Of a DNA stretch of 64,000 nt, positions 32,150-43,683 are shown piece by piece. The translations under genes were made by a program, and so were the position numbers. Origin of the DNA: Mesorhabditis belari (Eukaryota > Nematoda > Chromadorea > Rhabditida > Rhabditidae). A model generated the notes under the pieces. The model saw nothing but the letters and a program-made list of their open reading frames with translations. It was not told where the DNA came from and did not search any database. The first letter of the stretch is position 1, and the number at the start of each line of letters is the position of its first letter. The stretch is taken from the NCBI GenBank assembly GCA_958450365.1, contig CAUEEP010000904.1, forward strand, positions 124,001 through 188,000, written 5' to 3'.

Positions 32150-32645
32150 TTAGCCAATGACCCCATCAAAGACCCCCAAAGACCCCCCAAAGTCCCCCAA
32201 ACCCCCCCCAAAACCCCCGGGGAGAAACCAAAAGGCCCCCCAAAGGGCCCCCGGGGGGAAGCAAAAACCGGGGAGGGCCCCAGAGAAGAAACCCAAGGGA
32301 AAGGCACAAAGAAAAAAAAAGAAGACCCCATCAAAGACCCCCAAAGACCCCACCAAAGTCCCCCAACTTCCCCGCCAAAGACCCCAGCAAAGACCCCAGC
32401 AAAGACCCTAGCAAAGACCCCCGTCAAAGACCCCACCAAAGTCTCCCAAACTCCCCGCCAAAGACCCCCAGAGACCTCACCAAAGGCCCCAGCAAAGGCC
32501 CCGCCAAGGATTCCACCAAAGACCCCGTCAAAGGCCCCAGCAAAGACCCCGACAAAGGCCCCAGCAAAGACCCCAGCAAAGACCTCGCCAAAGGCCCCAG
32601 CAAAGACCCCAGCAAAGACCCCAGCAAAGACCCCGTCAAAGCCAA
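32150..32645 (+). repeat. AAAGACCCC-rich array
   Basis: Nine-base-type units (AAAGACCCC, AAGGCCCCA) in two blocks, separated by a G/C-run stretch at 32210-32300. One plus-strand frame stays open for 258 codons (31943-32719) with KTPAK repeats, but it begins inside the tRNA-like sequence and mirror frames are also open. I treat it as a satellite, not a gene. Confidence 0.85.
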
Positions 32646-33489
32646 AGTCAAATGATCTTCATTCGCCAAAGACCCATTTTCAGTGTCCTAACAAAACTTT
32701 AAACGCTTATAACTCCTGACAGATTGTCATTTAGCAAAAACGAAATACATATTCGGAATCAACATCAAATTCTGCGTCGAATGGTATCGGTCGCATAGCA
32801 TTTCGCTCAGCCAGTTGTCAGTATGAAATCAAATGCAAATTTCGTCTCGAAACTAAACTCCTAATCAATCAGGGATTGATTTATATGTGAGTTTTTGAGC
32901 GAAAACCTCAATTCAATCAAAAAAATCGCTTTTACTATTATTGAATAACACGTTTTTGGTTTTTTTTTCACAAAATATCCAAATACATGACTCTAATTAA
33001 AGGAAAAATATCAATTTTGAGGTTTTTTTTTATGTAAAGCCTTGATCGAGGATTAGTATGAGCAAAGTATGAATAAAGGTCTAAAAAACTGAAAGTATAA
33101 CTTTTACGAATGAATACGAGTACTTAAATACATTAAAATCGTGCCAATTAGTGAGAAATTTGACTCTTGAAGCCATAGAAATTTCAACTACAAACGAGAT
33201 CAATTCCAAAATGAAATGATTTCGAAAATCTTTCCAATCCAAAAAGTACAAGTCAAAAAATTCTCAAAATCAATTTTTTTCCCTTAAAAAAATCGAAAAA
33301 CGCACAAGGAACTTTGGAAAATTTTTATGTGATTCATTTGAATGATTTGAAGAGAATGAGGGGAGAATAAGATGGAGAAAGCTTGAAAACTTTGAGCGGA
33401 AGAAAAGCCAAAACGGTTGGGAATCTTGCTGAAGGTCAAATAGAGTTTTTCTTTGAGTGTTCCGAAAAACCCAAAAAAAACTTTCCCTT
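32646..33489. other. No feature
   Basis: AT-rich; nothing recognised. Confidence 0.5.
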
Positions 33490-33916
33490 GGGTTAATTGG
33501 TAAAAAAATTTTTTTTTTTTGAGAAGAAAAAAAAAAAATTTATATTTAAAAAAAAAGGAAATTTTTAAATTATTTTTATTAATGAAAAGGGGGAAAAAAA
33601 TTTTTAAAAAAAAAAAAAAAAAAATAATAAATAAAAAAATAAAAATTAAAAAAATAAAAATTAATATTAAAAAAAAAAAATAAATAAATTTTTTAAAAAA
33701 TAAATTTATATAATAAAAAAATAAAAATATATGAAAAAAAATTAAAATATAAATTTAAAAAAATATAATAAATAAATAAAAAAAAAAAAAAATAATAAAA
33801 AAAAAAAAAAAAAAAATAAAAAAAAAAAAAAAAAAATAAAATTAAAAAAAAATAAATAAAAATAAAAAAAAAAAAAATAAAAAAAAAAAAAAAAATTAAA
33901 AAAAAAAAAAGAAAAA

Positions 33917-33962
<46 letters not shown>

Positions 33963-33998
33963 AGGAAAAAAATTAATATTTTTAAATTTAAACATATT

Positions 33999-34031
<33 letters not shown>

Positions 34032-34080
34032 TAAAAAAAGATTAAAAAAAAATGAAAAAATATTTTTAAGTTTTTTTTTT
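33490..34080. repeat. A/T homopolymer block, possible consensus artefact
   Basis: About 590 bp almost purely of A runs broken by single T, with only a handful of G. One run exceeds 40 A. Such composition is unlike the flanks and typical of an error-prone or collapsed homopolymer region. Confidence 0.85.
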
Positions 34081-34714
34081 TGGGTTTTTATAAAGCAAAG
34101 CTTGAGATTCTACCTTTTTGCGGAAATCTTGAAATCCCCAGTGGCAAATCCCTTTTCCAATTCATGGGGCCACAATTCATGCGAAAACTCGAGCTTGACT
34201 TGACAAAATTCCCTAGCAATAAAGAAACGGCAACGAATTTGAGGAGTTTTTCCCTGAAATCAGTTCTAAATTCATATATTACATTGAAATTTCTGACGAC
34301 ACAACGAACAGTTCACAAACAGAACAGAACAGCAGAACAGAACGAACAGAACCAACAACACAACGACCCAACAGTTCCTAATCCAATCAACTTTTGTGCC
34401 CCTAAATTTCACTACATCAAGAGACAAGAACGTTCCGAAAATTGTCGAACTTGATGAACAAATTTTGCAGTCAACAACGCTTTTTCTAAGGGAATTAGCG
34501 GACTTTAATTAAGTAATTAAGTTTCTAAGGGAACTTTAATTAAGTAAAAGGTAAAATTTGAGTTCAAAAATCTAGAAATTCTTTGATCAAACGATTATTA
34601 ATTATCTTTTGAAATAGCAGAGTAAATATTTTGTAGAAGATTGTTTTGAATTTCTGTTTTCGAAACTCTACTTTGTCAAAAGATTGAGTTTAAAAAGAAC
34701 AAACAGGAGAATGT
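34081..34714. other. No gene; short ACAGAACAG repeat
   Basis: AACAGAACAGAAC-type repeat at 34310-34365; otherwise AT-rich. Confidence 0.5.
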
Positions 34715-34800
34715 TTTAAATAGAATAATAATAATAGAATAATAATAATAGAATAATAATAATAGAATAATAATAGAATAATAATAATAGAATAATGACA
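34715..34800. repeat. (AATAATAATAG) repeat
   Basis: Trinucleotide-like ATA/ATAG array at the left edge of the following duplication. Confidence 0.9.
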
Positions 34801-34801
34801 A

Positions 34802-35195
34802 ATAGCAATAGAATAACATTAAAAATTACCCATTCCTTTACTAATATATATGCTTTATTCATTTGAATAACGACAAGCAAGATGGCAATAATCACCCAGG
34901 ACACCACTCAAAACACACGCAAAAGATAAAAAGATAAAAAGATAAAAAGAAACCATCAAGAACGACTCACCGAGCAGTCAAATCAATTGCCGAAATTTAA
35001 ATCAATGACTCGAGTCGAAATCGAAATCGAACTAAATCGAACTTTAAATATAGCCAAGAATATCAGAAACGTGGGAATATCACGAACATGCGGGCGTAAA
35101 AGGTTCCACAGTTTCATCACTCGATCGAAAAAAAGAAAACTGTGAGAGCTTTTAGAGGCAATGGAAAGTTGGCGTATGAGTTGGCGTATGAGAAA
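34802..35195. repeat. Direct duplication, left copy
   Basis: Shares AATAGAATAACATTAAAAAT, CACCCAGGACACCACTCAAA, GCGGGCGTAAAAGGTTCCAC and GAAAGTTGGCGTATGAG, in order, with 35982-36311. On its minus strand a 34-codon frame with a signal-peptide-like start is followed directly by AATAAA (see findings). Confidence 0.85.
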
Positions 35196-35218
35196 AAGGC
35201 CTCCTTATGGAGAAAATA

Positions 35219-35988
35219 TTGGATTGGTGAATTGAAAACTGCGGGCTATTGTCATACGTGACAGTTTGAGCACTTTCTTCAAAAGAAATCCATTTTGGTG
35301 TCAATGGAAAAGTTGTAGAGAATCAAAAATCAGGCTTATAGCCAAATTTCCAAAAAGATACACAAAGTAGTTTCGCTTAGAATGCAACTCGGTGAAAGTT
35401 TTGTTTTGAATTCTTTGGTTTTTTGAATCGTTCGTTTCAGATAGCCACATTCTACAATTTTCACGAAACTTGACAACAAAACTTGCTTTTTAAGAAAGTG
35501 CTCAAACTGGGGTCTCCGTTTTCCTCTCTTTTTGTTTTTTGAAGAAGCGCTTAACCCATATGACAATAGCCCGCAGTTTTCAATTCACCAACCCAATCTT
35601 AGGTTGAGGTAAAATGTAAGATCCATGCAAAGTTGTTGGCTAAAAACCTAAACCTCGTCCATTAACTACTAAGTGTATCTTTCTGGAAATTTGGCTATAA
35701 ACCTAATTTTTGATTCTCTACAACTTTTCCATTGACACCAAAATGGGTTTCTTTTGAAGGACGTGCTCAAACTGGGATCTCCAGTCCTCCTCTCCAGTCC
35801 TCCATTTTTGAGTCTCACACTTGTCTCACACACAAACCAAAATCCTACTACGAAAGAGGAATCCGCAAATTGCCTGTAAAATGGGCAGAAGTCGTCAATA
35901 ATAATGGAAATTATTTGGAATGAATTGATGGTTTTATGTTCAATAAATTTTAGTTCAAAGTCCCGCAGTTTTCAATTCACCAACCCAA
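35219..35988 (+). mobile_element. Composite mariner family 1 element (copy B)
   Basis: Outer TIRs start TTGGATTGGTGAATTG and end CAATTCACCAACCCAA, with TA at 35217-35218 and 35989-35990. A further inner right-TIR ends at 35596. From 35597 to ~35668 lies foreign sequence (TTGTTGGCTAAAAACCTAAA and CCTCGTCCATTA, also at ~56.54 kb). Then a second partial copy carries the transposase C-terminus (KPKSYYERGIRKLPVKW). So two element fragments are joined in one insertion site. Confidence 0.82.
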
Positions 35989-36311
35989 TAGAATAACATT
36001 AAAAATTATCCATTCCTTTACTAGTATATATGCTTTATTCATTTGAATCGCGACAAAGCATCGACAAAGACAAAGCAGATCACAATAATCACCCAGGACA
36101 CCACTCAAAACACACGCAAAAGATAAAAAGATAAAAAGAAACCATCAAGAACGACTCACAGAGCAGTCAAATCAATAGCCGAAATTGCTTTAAATCTAGC
36201 CAAGAATATCACGAACATGCGGGCGTAAAAGGTTCCACGGTTTCATCACTCGATCGAAAAAAAAGAAAACTGTGAGAGCTTTTAGAGGAAATGGAAAGTT
36301 GGCGTATGAGA
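35982..36311. repeat. Direct duplication, right copy
   Basis: Partner of 34802-35195, a little shorter because one internal stretch around 35015-35060 is missing. The mariner composite sits between the two copies. Confidence 0.85.
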
Positions 36312-37384
36312 AAAAAAGGTTCTAATTTGGCTTCGTAGAGAGCCAAATTAGAATTTGAAAGTTTTGTTAATTATAAGCCAAAGTCGATTTTTTTCAAGCT
36401 TCAATTTGACCAAAAATGGCTATGACTCTTTTGGCTTCGTAGCGAGCCGAAAAAAAAGCTTTTGAACTCATTTTCCTTCTCTTTTTCTTCGTTCATTCAA
36501 TTTTTGGCACCATAACCCAATAAACATTTCGATTTTTACAAAAAATATGAAACAAAATTTGGCAAATTTTCCAAATTCCCCAAATCCCCAAAATTTTCCA
36601 AATAAAAACCCCAAATTAACCCAAATTTCACAAATTTAACAAATTTTTCGAACATTTTCAAATTAGAATTGCAAATTTTTGTTAATTATTAGCTAAATTC
36701 GAGTTTTTTAAGCTACAATTTGATCAAAAATGGCTATGAATTATTGTAGATATTCCGAGAAAAGGAAATCTTATTAGAAAAAGAAAAAAAGAGAAAAATA
36801 TTCAATGAAAAAATGAAAAAAATCGAGAAATGATGTTAAGATTTTGAAATTTCAAAGAAAAAGAAAAAGAAATTGCTCAAAAATCTCTCGAGAAATGATT
36901 AGGTGTGAGGATTGAGCTCTGACAAAGTGTCAATTTTGTGATTTCCCCATTTTTCCATAGATTTTTATGATAGATTTCTAAATCCTCATAAAAATTCGTT
37001 CATAAATTCGAAATTTCCGGACTTAGCGGAGAGTTTCGAACGAATTTCGAACGAATTTCTAATGAATTAGTCCCGATTTCCCAAAAAAAACCGGATTTCA
37101 ATGAAAAGTTGCACTAGGGAATTGAAAATGCGAAAGATCTGTTAAAAGATTTCATTTTTAAGTAAGTTTGGGAACTTTTAAAAGCATTGCTTAGACCAAA
37201 AAACCTTTTCTAAACACTTTATTTGACCTTGTTCTCAGTGTACTTTGGGAAGCATGAAGTTTGTAAAAATGAAAATTGCGCCGAATCGAATTGCATAAAG
37301 ATTTTTTGATCTAAATATCGCGTAACTCTATTTTAACGTTAGAAATAGAAACGAAAACGAATTTTGCCCAATTTTGACATCAAC
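36312..37384. other. No gene; repeated GGCTTCGTAGMGAGCC words
   Basis: AT-rich; TTTGGCTTCGTAGAGAGCC and TTTTGGCTTCGTAGCGAGCC at 36328 and 36428 are partial repeats. Confidence 0.5.
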
Positions 37385-37706
37385 TTTGAAGCTCTAGGCT
37401 CTAGGCTCCAGCTCTAGGCTCTAGCTCTAGGCTCCAGCTCTAGGCTCTAGCTCTAGGCTCCAGCTCTAGGCTCTAGCTCTAGGCTCCAGCTCTAGGCTCC
37501 AGTTCTAGGCTCCAGCTCTAGGCTCCAGCTCTAGGCTCCAGCTCTAGGCCATAGCTCTAGGCTCCAGCTCTAGGCTCCAGCTCTAGGCTCTAGCTCTAGG
37601 CTCCAGCTCTAGGCTCTAGCTCTAGGCTCTAGCTCCAGGCTCTAGCTCTAGGCTCTAGCTCTAGGCTCTAGCTCTAGGCTCTAGCTCTAGGCTCTAGCTC
37701 TAGGCA
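37385..37706. repeat. 13-bp satellite GCTCTAGGCTCCA
   Basis: About 24 units alternating TCTAGGC and TCTAGC/TCCAGC, i.e. 7+6 bases. It resembles an altered telomere-type hexamer; a short stretch of the same words follows the TTAGGC array at 56.06-56.10 kb. Confidence 0.93.
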
Positions 37707-38475
37707 GTGTACTTTTATTCGTTTACTTTGAGCTGAATTAGGAGTGTAAACGAAACCTATTTGATAAACTCGATTCTTGCAAAATAAGTACCAAAGAAGG
37801 TTATTGTTTCGATTTTTCGCTTTGGAATAAGCTTTGTGCCTTCTTAAAAAGAAAATAGAATCAAAAACGAATGAATCTTTGAGAATCCATCAAAAAGAAA
37901 CAGAAAAAGAGTTAAAATTTTGTGGCAAGAAGGGTTTTTGAAACAAAAAAAAAGGAGAAAAATGGCAAAGGATCAGGAAGAAAAATCACACGTCTTTCTA
38001 TTGCCCATTGAGCAAAAAAAAAAAGCGAAATCGTTTGGAGAAAATGGCGCGTATTTTGCGTGTGAAACATAAAATAGCGGAAGTTGTTTCGAAGAGAGAA
38101 ATTTTTTCGAAGATTTCCCTCAATTTTCTTGTTTTCTCTTTGAGTTTAGTGTGATGCGCTGATTTCTTGTATGTGCTTGTATGCGTATGTGCTTGTATGT
38201 GCTTGTATGTGCTCTTGTTTCTAAATCCACATGTTATAATGCACTCAAAATTTCAATATTCTTAAGGTGGTTCTCATAAATAGCACTCTTAGTGTCTTTT
38301 AGTTACTGAAAAAACGGGAATTCATGTGTGCAAGAGTACAAAGTATAAAGTCGACAAGCCCGCAAAGTTCATACTTGAGCACAAAGTCCAATTGAGCACA
38401 AAGTCCACGAAAAGAACCAGCTTTCACGAGAAATGCTGATTCTCAAAGCGTCAAACGATCCAATTGACCTTTTTA
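37707..38475. other. No gene; TATGTGCTTG repeat
   Basis: Short array at 38165-38215; otherwise AT-rich. Confidence 0.5.
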
Positions 38476-38986
38476 TTGGGTTGATGCATAATTATCCGGA
38501 CTTCTTTTTGCGTGCTTGTATCTTTTTTGTTTTGAAAGCTTTTTGTCTATTTCTTTTTTTTAAATATTCGTTATTCTTTAGTGAACAAAATGCGTGTCGA
38601 CAATCATATCCATCTTCGCCATATCATGCTCTACCACTTCGAAAAGGGATGGTCTGCCGCAGAGTCGTTTCGCGATCTCAAAGAACTGGAGAAGCCCCAA
38701 CGGACTACCACGTCAATCGATCGCTCAAAAATTGGCAAACAAATAAGATCTACAACGATTTGGATGACTTGATAGACGATGTTAAAGCGTGGATTGCCTC
38801 CAAAGATCGTTTATTCTTCGCTCGTGGAATCGATCGTCTTCCAAGCAAATGGCAATCAGTTATTGATGTAGGCGGTGAATATGCTCCAGAATAATCAATT
38901 AAACATATTTTTCTAACTATTTATGTTATTTTTTGTTAAATAAAATCATTTATAAAAGAAGTCCGGATAATTATGCATCAACCCAA
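38476..38986 (+). mobile_element. Mariner-derived element, family 2 (511 bp), copy 2
   Basis: Same TIRs, length and internal sequence as 5218-5728, in opposite orientation, with TA at 38474-38475 and 38987-38988. The first Met of the N-terminal transposase piece is at 38590. The C-terminal piece is in a different frame and stops at 38894. No difference between the copies was seen by eye over the ~360-bp transposase-derived region. Confidence 0.93.
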
Positions 38987-39034
38987 TATATTTCATTTCT
39001 TCAACAATATCATTGTATGCTTAGAGCCATAATA

Positions 39035-39881
39035 TTGGGTTGGTGAATTGAAACCTCTATTCACATCTAACATCACAGCTAAACTTTCCTGCGTGAGTGT
39101 AACTTTGGTTGCCAACACTTCACAATTTGAAAGAATTGGCCAGTAAAATCTTTAGTGTAAGCTTCAAAACTACTATTAGGTTGGTGAATTGAAAACTGCG
39201 GGAATTTGAACTAAAATTCATTCAAAATAAAACCATAAATTCATTCCAAATAATTTCCATTATTATTGACGACTTCTGCCCATTTTACAGGCAATTTGCG
39301 GATTCCTCTTTCGTAGTAGGATTTTGGTTTGTGTGTGAGACAAGTGTGAGACTCAAAAATGGAAGACTGGAGAGGAGGACTGGAGATCCCAGTTTGAGCA
39401 CTTTCTTCAAAAGAAACCCATTTTGGTGTCAATAGAAAAGTTGTAGAGAATCAAAAATTAGGCTTATAGCCAAATTTTCAAAAAGATACACTTAGTAGTT
39501 TCGCTTAAAATGCAAGTTTTGTTGCAAGTTTGTGAAAATTTGGCATTTCTTTCTTAAATTTGGCATTTCTTGAAGCCCAGTTTTTGAATCGTTCTGAAAA
39601 TTTGGATATAAGCTTGATTTTTGATTCTCTACAACTTTTCCATTGACACCAAAATGGGTTTCTTTTGAAGAAAATACTCAAACTGTCACATATGACAATG
39701 GGCGGCAGTTTTCAATTCACCAACCCAATCTTAGGTTGAGGAAAAAGTAATGTCGCTTTTGAATTCCCATTGTTGGCAATTTTCCAGTTCTTGGCTTGTT
39801 TTCAAATAGAGATTAGCTAGACACTCTATACTTTCATATTATATATGACAATAGCCCGCAGTTTTTAATTCACCAACCCAA
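39035..39881 (-). mobile_element. Nested mariner family 1 elements (copy C)
   Basis: The outer ends TTGGGTTGGTGAATTGAAA (39035) and TTTTTAATTCACCAACCCAA (39881) enclose an inner element 39176-39728. The inner one carries the transposase C-terminus on the minus strand (stop at 39241-39243). The inner element has TA on the left (39174-39175) but TC on the right. It is followed by TCTTAGGTTGAGG, which also follows the inner end at 35596. Confidence 0.82.
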
Positions 39882-40239
39882 TTATCTTTAAGAAGGTCTA
39901 GAGTCTTGAAAAAGTCAAATATTCATGTTTCTAGCAAAAAATATAGCTCATTTCTCTTTCAAAATCCGTCAAAAATTTCACGAGCACTCATATTTTTCAT
40001 TGGTGAAAAGAAAACTAGAGGAAAAACGAGATCGTTTACGAGAATAGGGCCAATTTTGGATTTGGTGAAAAGAGGGAAAAGATCGAGACAGCAAAAAAAG
40101 AGAAAAAGTGGTGAGAAATGAAAAACCTGGTAAGGGCAAACGACTTCCGCTATTTTATACACTTCAAACGCATAACACTAAGGCTATTGTCTGATAAAGA
40201 AGAGGTAAAAAAAGGGCTTGTGCTTTTGGGGCTATTGGT
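39882..40239. other. No feature
   Basis: AT-rich; nothing recognised. Confidence 0.5.
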
Positions 40240-40388
40240 AGAATTTTCTGCCTCATCTGACCAGTATTTCTGTACACTTTGAAACAGTTTTTCGGTGCTG
40301 GAAGCAGCACAAAAACACGCACTTTCTGGTGCACTAGATTTCCCTGTTTCCTGTTGTGGAAAGGTGAGATTAGTGCACGCTAGAAGTA
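40240..40388. repeat. Dispersed repeat, copy 1
   Basis: Shares TTTTCTGCCTCATCTGACCA through GGTGAGATTAGTGCACGCTA with 48161-48304 at high identity. Identity unknown. Confidence 0.85.
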
Positions 40389-40524
40389 ATGCGTTTCTAG
40401 CTGGAGAACTAGCACAAAGCACACAAGTCTATGATTCAAAGCCGCAGTTCCCCCGAGAGTTTTCCCCAAGAAATGTTCACAGGAATTGAAAGAAGAAGCA
40501 TTTTATATCTAAAGTTCAAAAAGC

Positions 40525-40914
40525 GGGGGTGGGACAAATGCGACCTTTTTTTTGCGCACCTGGACATTTGCGCACCTTATTTTTGCTGGAAAAGGCCTTA
40601 GGAAAGGTCGTAGAGCTTCAAAAATGTTTTCATAGAAGGGAATCGTATGCGTAGATTCCGAATTTCGACAAATCAGACCTCGCTGACACGTCAAATTTGG
40701 GCTAAAAGGCAAAAACTGCGGAAAAGCGTTAAGTTGCGTAGTTTTTGCCTTTTAGCCCAAATTTGACGTGTCAGCGAGGTCTGATTTATCGAAATTCGGA
40801 ATCTACGCATACGATTCCTTTAAATGGAAATATTTTCGAAGCTCTACGGCCTTGCCTAAGGCCTTTTCCAAAAAAAAGGTGCGCAAAAAAAGGTCGCATT
40901 TGTCCCACTCCCCA
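40525..40914. mobile_element. Long foldback with ~180-bp arms
   Basis: The left arm starts GGGGTGGGACAAATGCGACC and the right arm ends in its reverse complement. The inner arm ends (AGTTTTTGCCTTTTAGCCCA and its complement) flank a ~20-base loop. Both arms hold CAGCGAGGTCTGATTT and ATCGTATGCGTAGATTCC. The terminal GGGGTGGGACAA plus GACCTTTTTTTGCGCA is found alone at 48129-48160, abutting the dispersed repeat. Confidence 0.9.
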
Positions 40915-41121
40915 AAAAGCTGTCATTAGTTGATTCAACTAATGACACCTTTTGGAACTTTAGCTCTAAAAAGTCACAATAGTTGAACCCAAAGAGATCA
41001 AAGATAATCCCAAAAATCCGCTTTCACAAATGAATTGTTTAAAAATAAGAAAACCTCAAAAAAAATCAAAATTCACAAAAACAAATCCTCAATTCTCATC
41101 AAAGCCAGGCCAGCCAGCCAT

Positions 41122-41658
41122 CAACATTTCAAAAATCCCTATTTTATTTCACACTAATCCCATTACATTGATTTTAAAAATGTCGTGCGGCTAAATGTCG
41201 TGCGAAATGTCCATTTCCCCTTCACTTTGTGCAAGGCTGGTATCAAAATGTAGCCCTTCAATTGGGCTACACGATTGTATAAAAAACTTTGACAAAAACT
41301 CTTGTTTAGTACAAGAAAAATGACCGCAAAGTGAGCGCCCCAACACCCATACAAAAGACGATAGACGTCGTTGTTAGTATTGCGATGTACAGTCAATGCT
41401 CTCACTTTGTGGTCATTTTTCTTGTACTAAACAAGAGTTTTTCTAAAAGTTTTTTATACGATCATGTAGCTCAATTGAAGGGCTAGAGTTTGATACCAGC
41501 CTTGCACAAAGTGAAGGCCCTAGTAAATAGCAAATCCATTAGGCGCAATTCTCATTTTTACACAAAAGACGATAGACGTCGTTGTTAGTATTTTTTTAAA
41601 CATTTCAAAAATCCCTATTTTATTTCACACTAATCCCATTACATTGATTTTAAAAATG
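41122..41658. mobile_element. Foldback flanked by ~58-bp direct repeats
   Basis: The direct repeats at 41122-41180 and 41596-41657 (ATTTCAAAAATCCCTATTTT and onward) flank arms 41205-41330 and 41400-41520. These are inverted copies containing CACTTTGTGCAAGGCTGGTA and CTTGTTTAGTACAAGAAAAA. An AAAGACGATAGACGTCGTTG block occurs in the loop and again after the right arm. Confidence 0.82.
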
Positions 41659-42222
41659 CTAAAAAATCAGTGATTTTGATTGCTTTCTTTTTGAGTTTGA
41701 TCATTTTACACAAAAAGTTTGATGATTTTTTTGATCATTCATTTGAAAATTATTAAATACTTCCGGAAATTCGAGGATTTTCGTGGGAATTTTGTAAAAA
41801 TAGGAATTGCGGTGTGAGAATTTGACGTTTAGAATGATAAAGAGCAAAATAGAAGTGAGAATTTTTGTTTCTGAGAAAACGGGAAGTTGGAGCTTGGAAT
41901 AAAGATCATTTTTCGAATCTAGAAAGAAAAAATTTAACGCGAAACTATGTGAAATGTTTTTCAAACTTCTAAAACAATGTAGGGACTGAGAAATTCGTAT
42001 AAAAAACAGTAACAGAAAAACAGTAAATACGGTAGATTTTTGTTTGGTTTATAATTTAGATAAAGTTTAATTTAGATAAAGTTTACAAAAGATTAATGAA
42101 TTTTAAGGTCGGGCTAAATTTGGATTAGATAAGCATACGCATAAAGTGGATGAAACAATATTATAGGTCTAAACTATCTTGGTATGGGATGGTATAATCG
42201 GAAAGCACCATCATCTTATCTA
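41659..42222. other. No gene; contains the empty-site match
   Basis: 42016-42100 matches both flanks of the mariner remnant at 44523-45135 but lacks the insertion (see findings). Confidence 0.6.
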
Positions 42223-42746
42223 TTAGGTTGATGCAAAAGTCTTTTTCATTTTTTTTCGTCTGCCGTTTCAAGCCAACAAATGCACGAATTAAACTACGGT
42301 TGATTTCATTAGAAAAACCAATTATTTTTCTGCAAAATAACATTAAAACGGGTTTAAAAATATTGAATGCCTGGATTTTCTTGAGAGTATGAAGTCGGGT
42401 AGTCAAAAAGGGCTAACTCGATGATGCGGTTTAGACACCTTAGCTAAAGAAAACCTATCTTCGTGTCAATAGATAAAAGATAGAGAAAAAAAAACGTTTG
42501 ATATTTCGCCAAAATTTCAGAGAAATTCATTCAGCCAATTTTTCCGTAGAGTTTTTTATAGATTTTTACGAAAAAGGCGTTTTTCACTCTCGAATTTGCT
42601 TGAAAGTGAACCGAAATTCATTTAAAAAGATGCAAATTGAACAAAAAAACACTTTTTATTTAGAGAAAAGCAGAGGTTAATTGGTGAATTTGTTACTTTT
42701 TAACAGAAGTACGAAAAAAATGAAAAAGACTTTTGCATCAACCTAA
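42223..42746. mobile_element. Mariner-like MITE, TTAGGTTGATGCAAAAGTC family
   Basis: TIRs TTAGGTTGATGCAAAAGTCT plus TTTTCATTTTTTTTCGT and their complement, ~37 bp, with TA at 42221-42222 and 42747-42748. 524 bp. Internal open frames are not recognisable as transposase. Confidence 0.88.
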
Positions 42747-42748
42747 TA

Positions 42749-43085
42749 TTTCGAGCAATTTAGCTTCGACTGCACTACTATTAGAGAGAATACGGTATTT
42801 GGATCGATTAGAGTTTGTTGATCGTACAAATCATTACCGTAAAAAACAGTATTTTATCAAAGTAAACATGAAATATGAAGAATTTTGAAGAAATTTGAAG
42901 AAATTTCACAATCTCACCTCAAAATGAGAAAAATGACTGTAAGGCCAAAGAAAGAAAGAAGCCAAAGAAAGAAGCTCATTCAAAAAGCAAAAATCCAGTG
43001 AATGAATATAGTTTTCAGTAAACTTTTGTAGAAAAAATAAACTTTATTATGATTGGTAGGCCTATAAACTTGAGATACATTGTTT
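42749..43085. other. No feature
   Basis: AT-rich; nothing recognised. Confidence 0.5.
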
Positions 43086-43592
43086 ATATATGTTGTGTCC
43101 GATTTAGATTTCCGTCCGATTTAGATTGAATCTAAATCGGACGTCCGATTTAGATTGAACTTATCGCGGACGTCCGATTTAGATTACAGTCTATATCGGA
43201 CGTCCGATACAGATCGAACAATAATAAACGTGCTTCATATATGTTCTTAAGCGTTTTTTTGCAATTTTCTGCGCTTTTCAAAGAAATTTTCAAAGAACAT
43301 ATGTTAAGCACGTTTATTATTGTTCGATCTGTATCGGACGTCCGATATAGACTGTAATCAATAAAAGACCTTTGAAAAATGCAGAAAACTACAGAAAACG
43401 CTTAAGAACATATATTAAGCGTGTTTATATTATTGTTCAATCCATGTAAGATTTAGATTGAATCTAAATCGGACGTCCGATATAGACTGTAATCTAAATC
43501 GGACGTCCGCGATAAGTTCAATCTAAATCGGACGTCCGATTTAGATTCAATCTAAATCGGACGGAAATCTAAATCGGACACAACATATATAA
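43086..43592. mobile_element. Foldback built from TCGGACGTCCGA palindromes
   Basis: Arms ~43086-43240 and ~43310-43592 are inverted. Each contains several copies of AATCTAAATCGGACGTCCGA, itself a nested palindrome, plus GATCGAACAATAATAAACGT. The ends read TATATATGTTGTGTCCGATT and the complement. No coding. Confidence 0.9.
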
Positions 43593-43683
43593 TTTATTCA
43601 AGAAATGAAAGACATGAAAGATTAGTACACATGAATTCATACACTTACACGCGAAAATGGCTGATAGAAAGCAACACGATATA

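Noticed and set aside
31943..32719. 258-codon plus-strand frame rich in KTPAK
   Set aside because: It starts inside a tRNA-like sequence and is otherwise an AAAGACCCC array. Opposite-strand and shifted frames are equally open.
33693..33995. Poly-Phe/Ile minus-strand frame
   Set aside because: Arises from the A/T homopolymer block.
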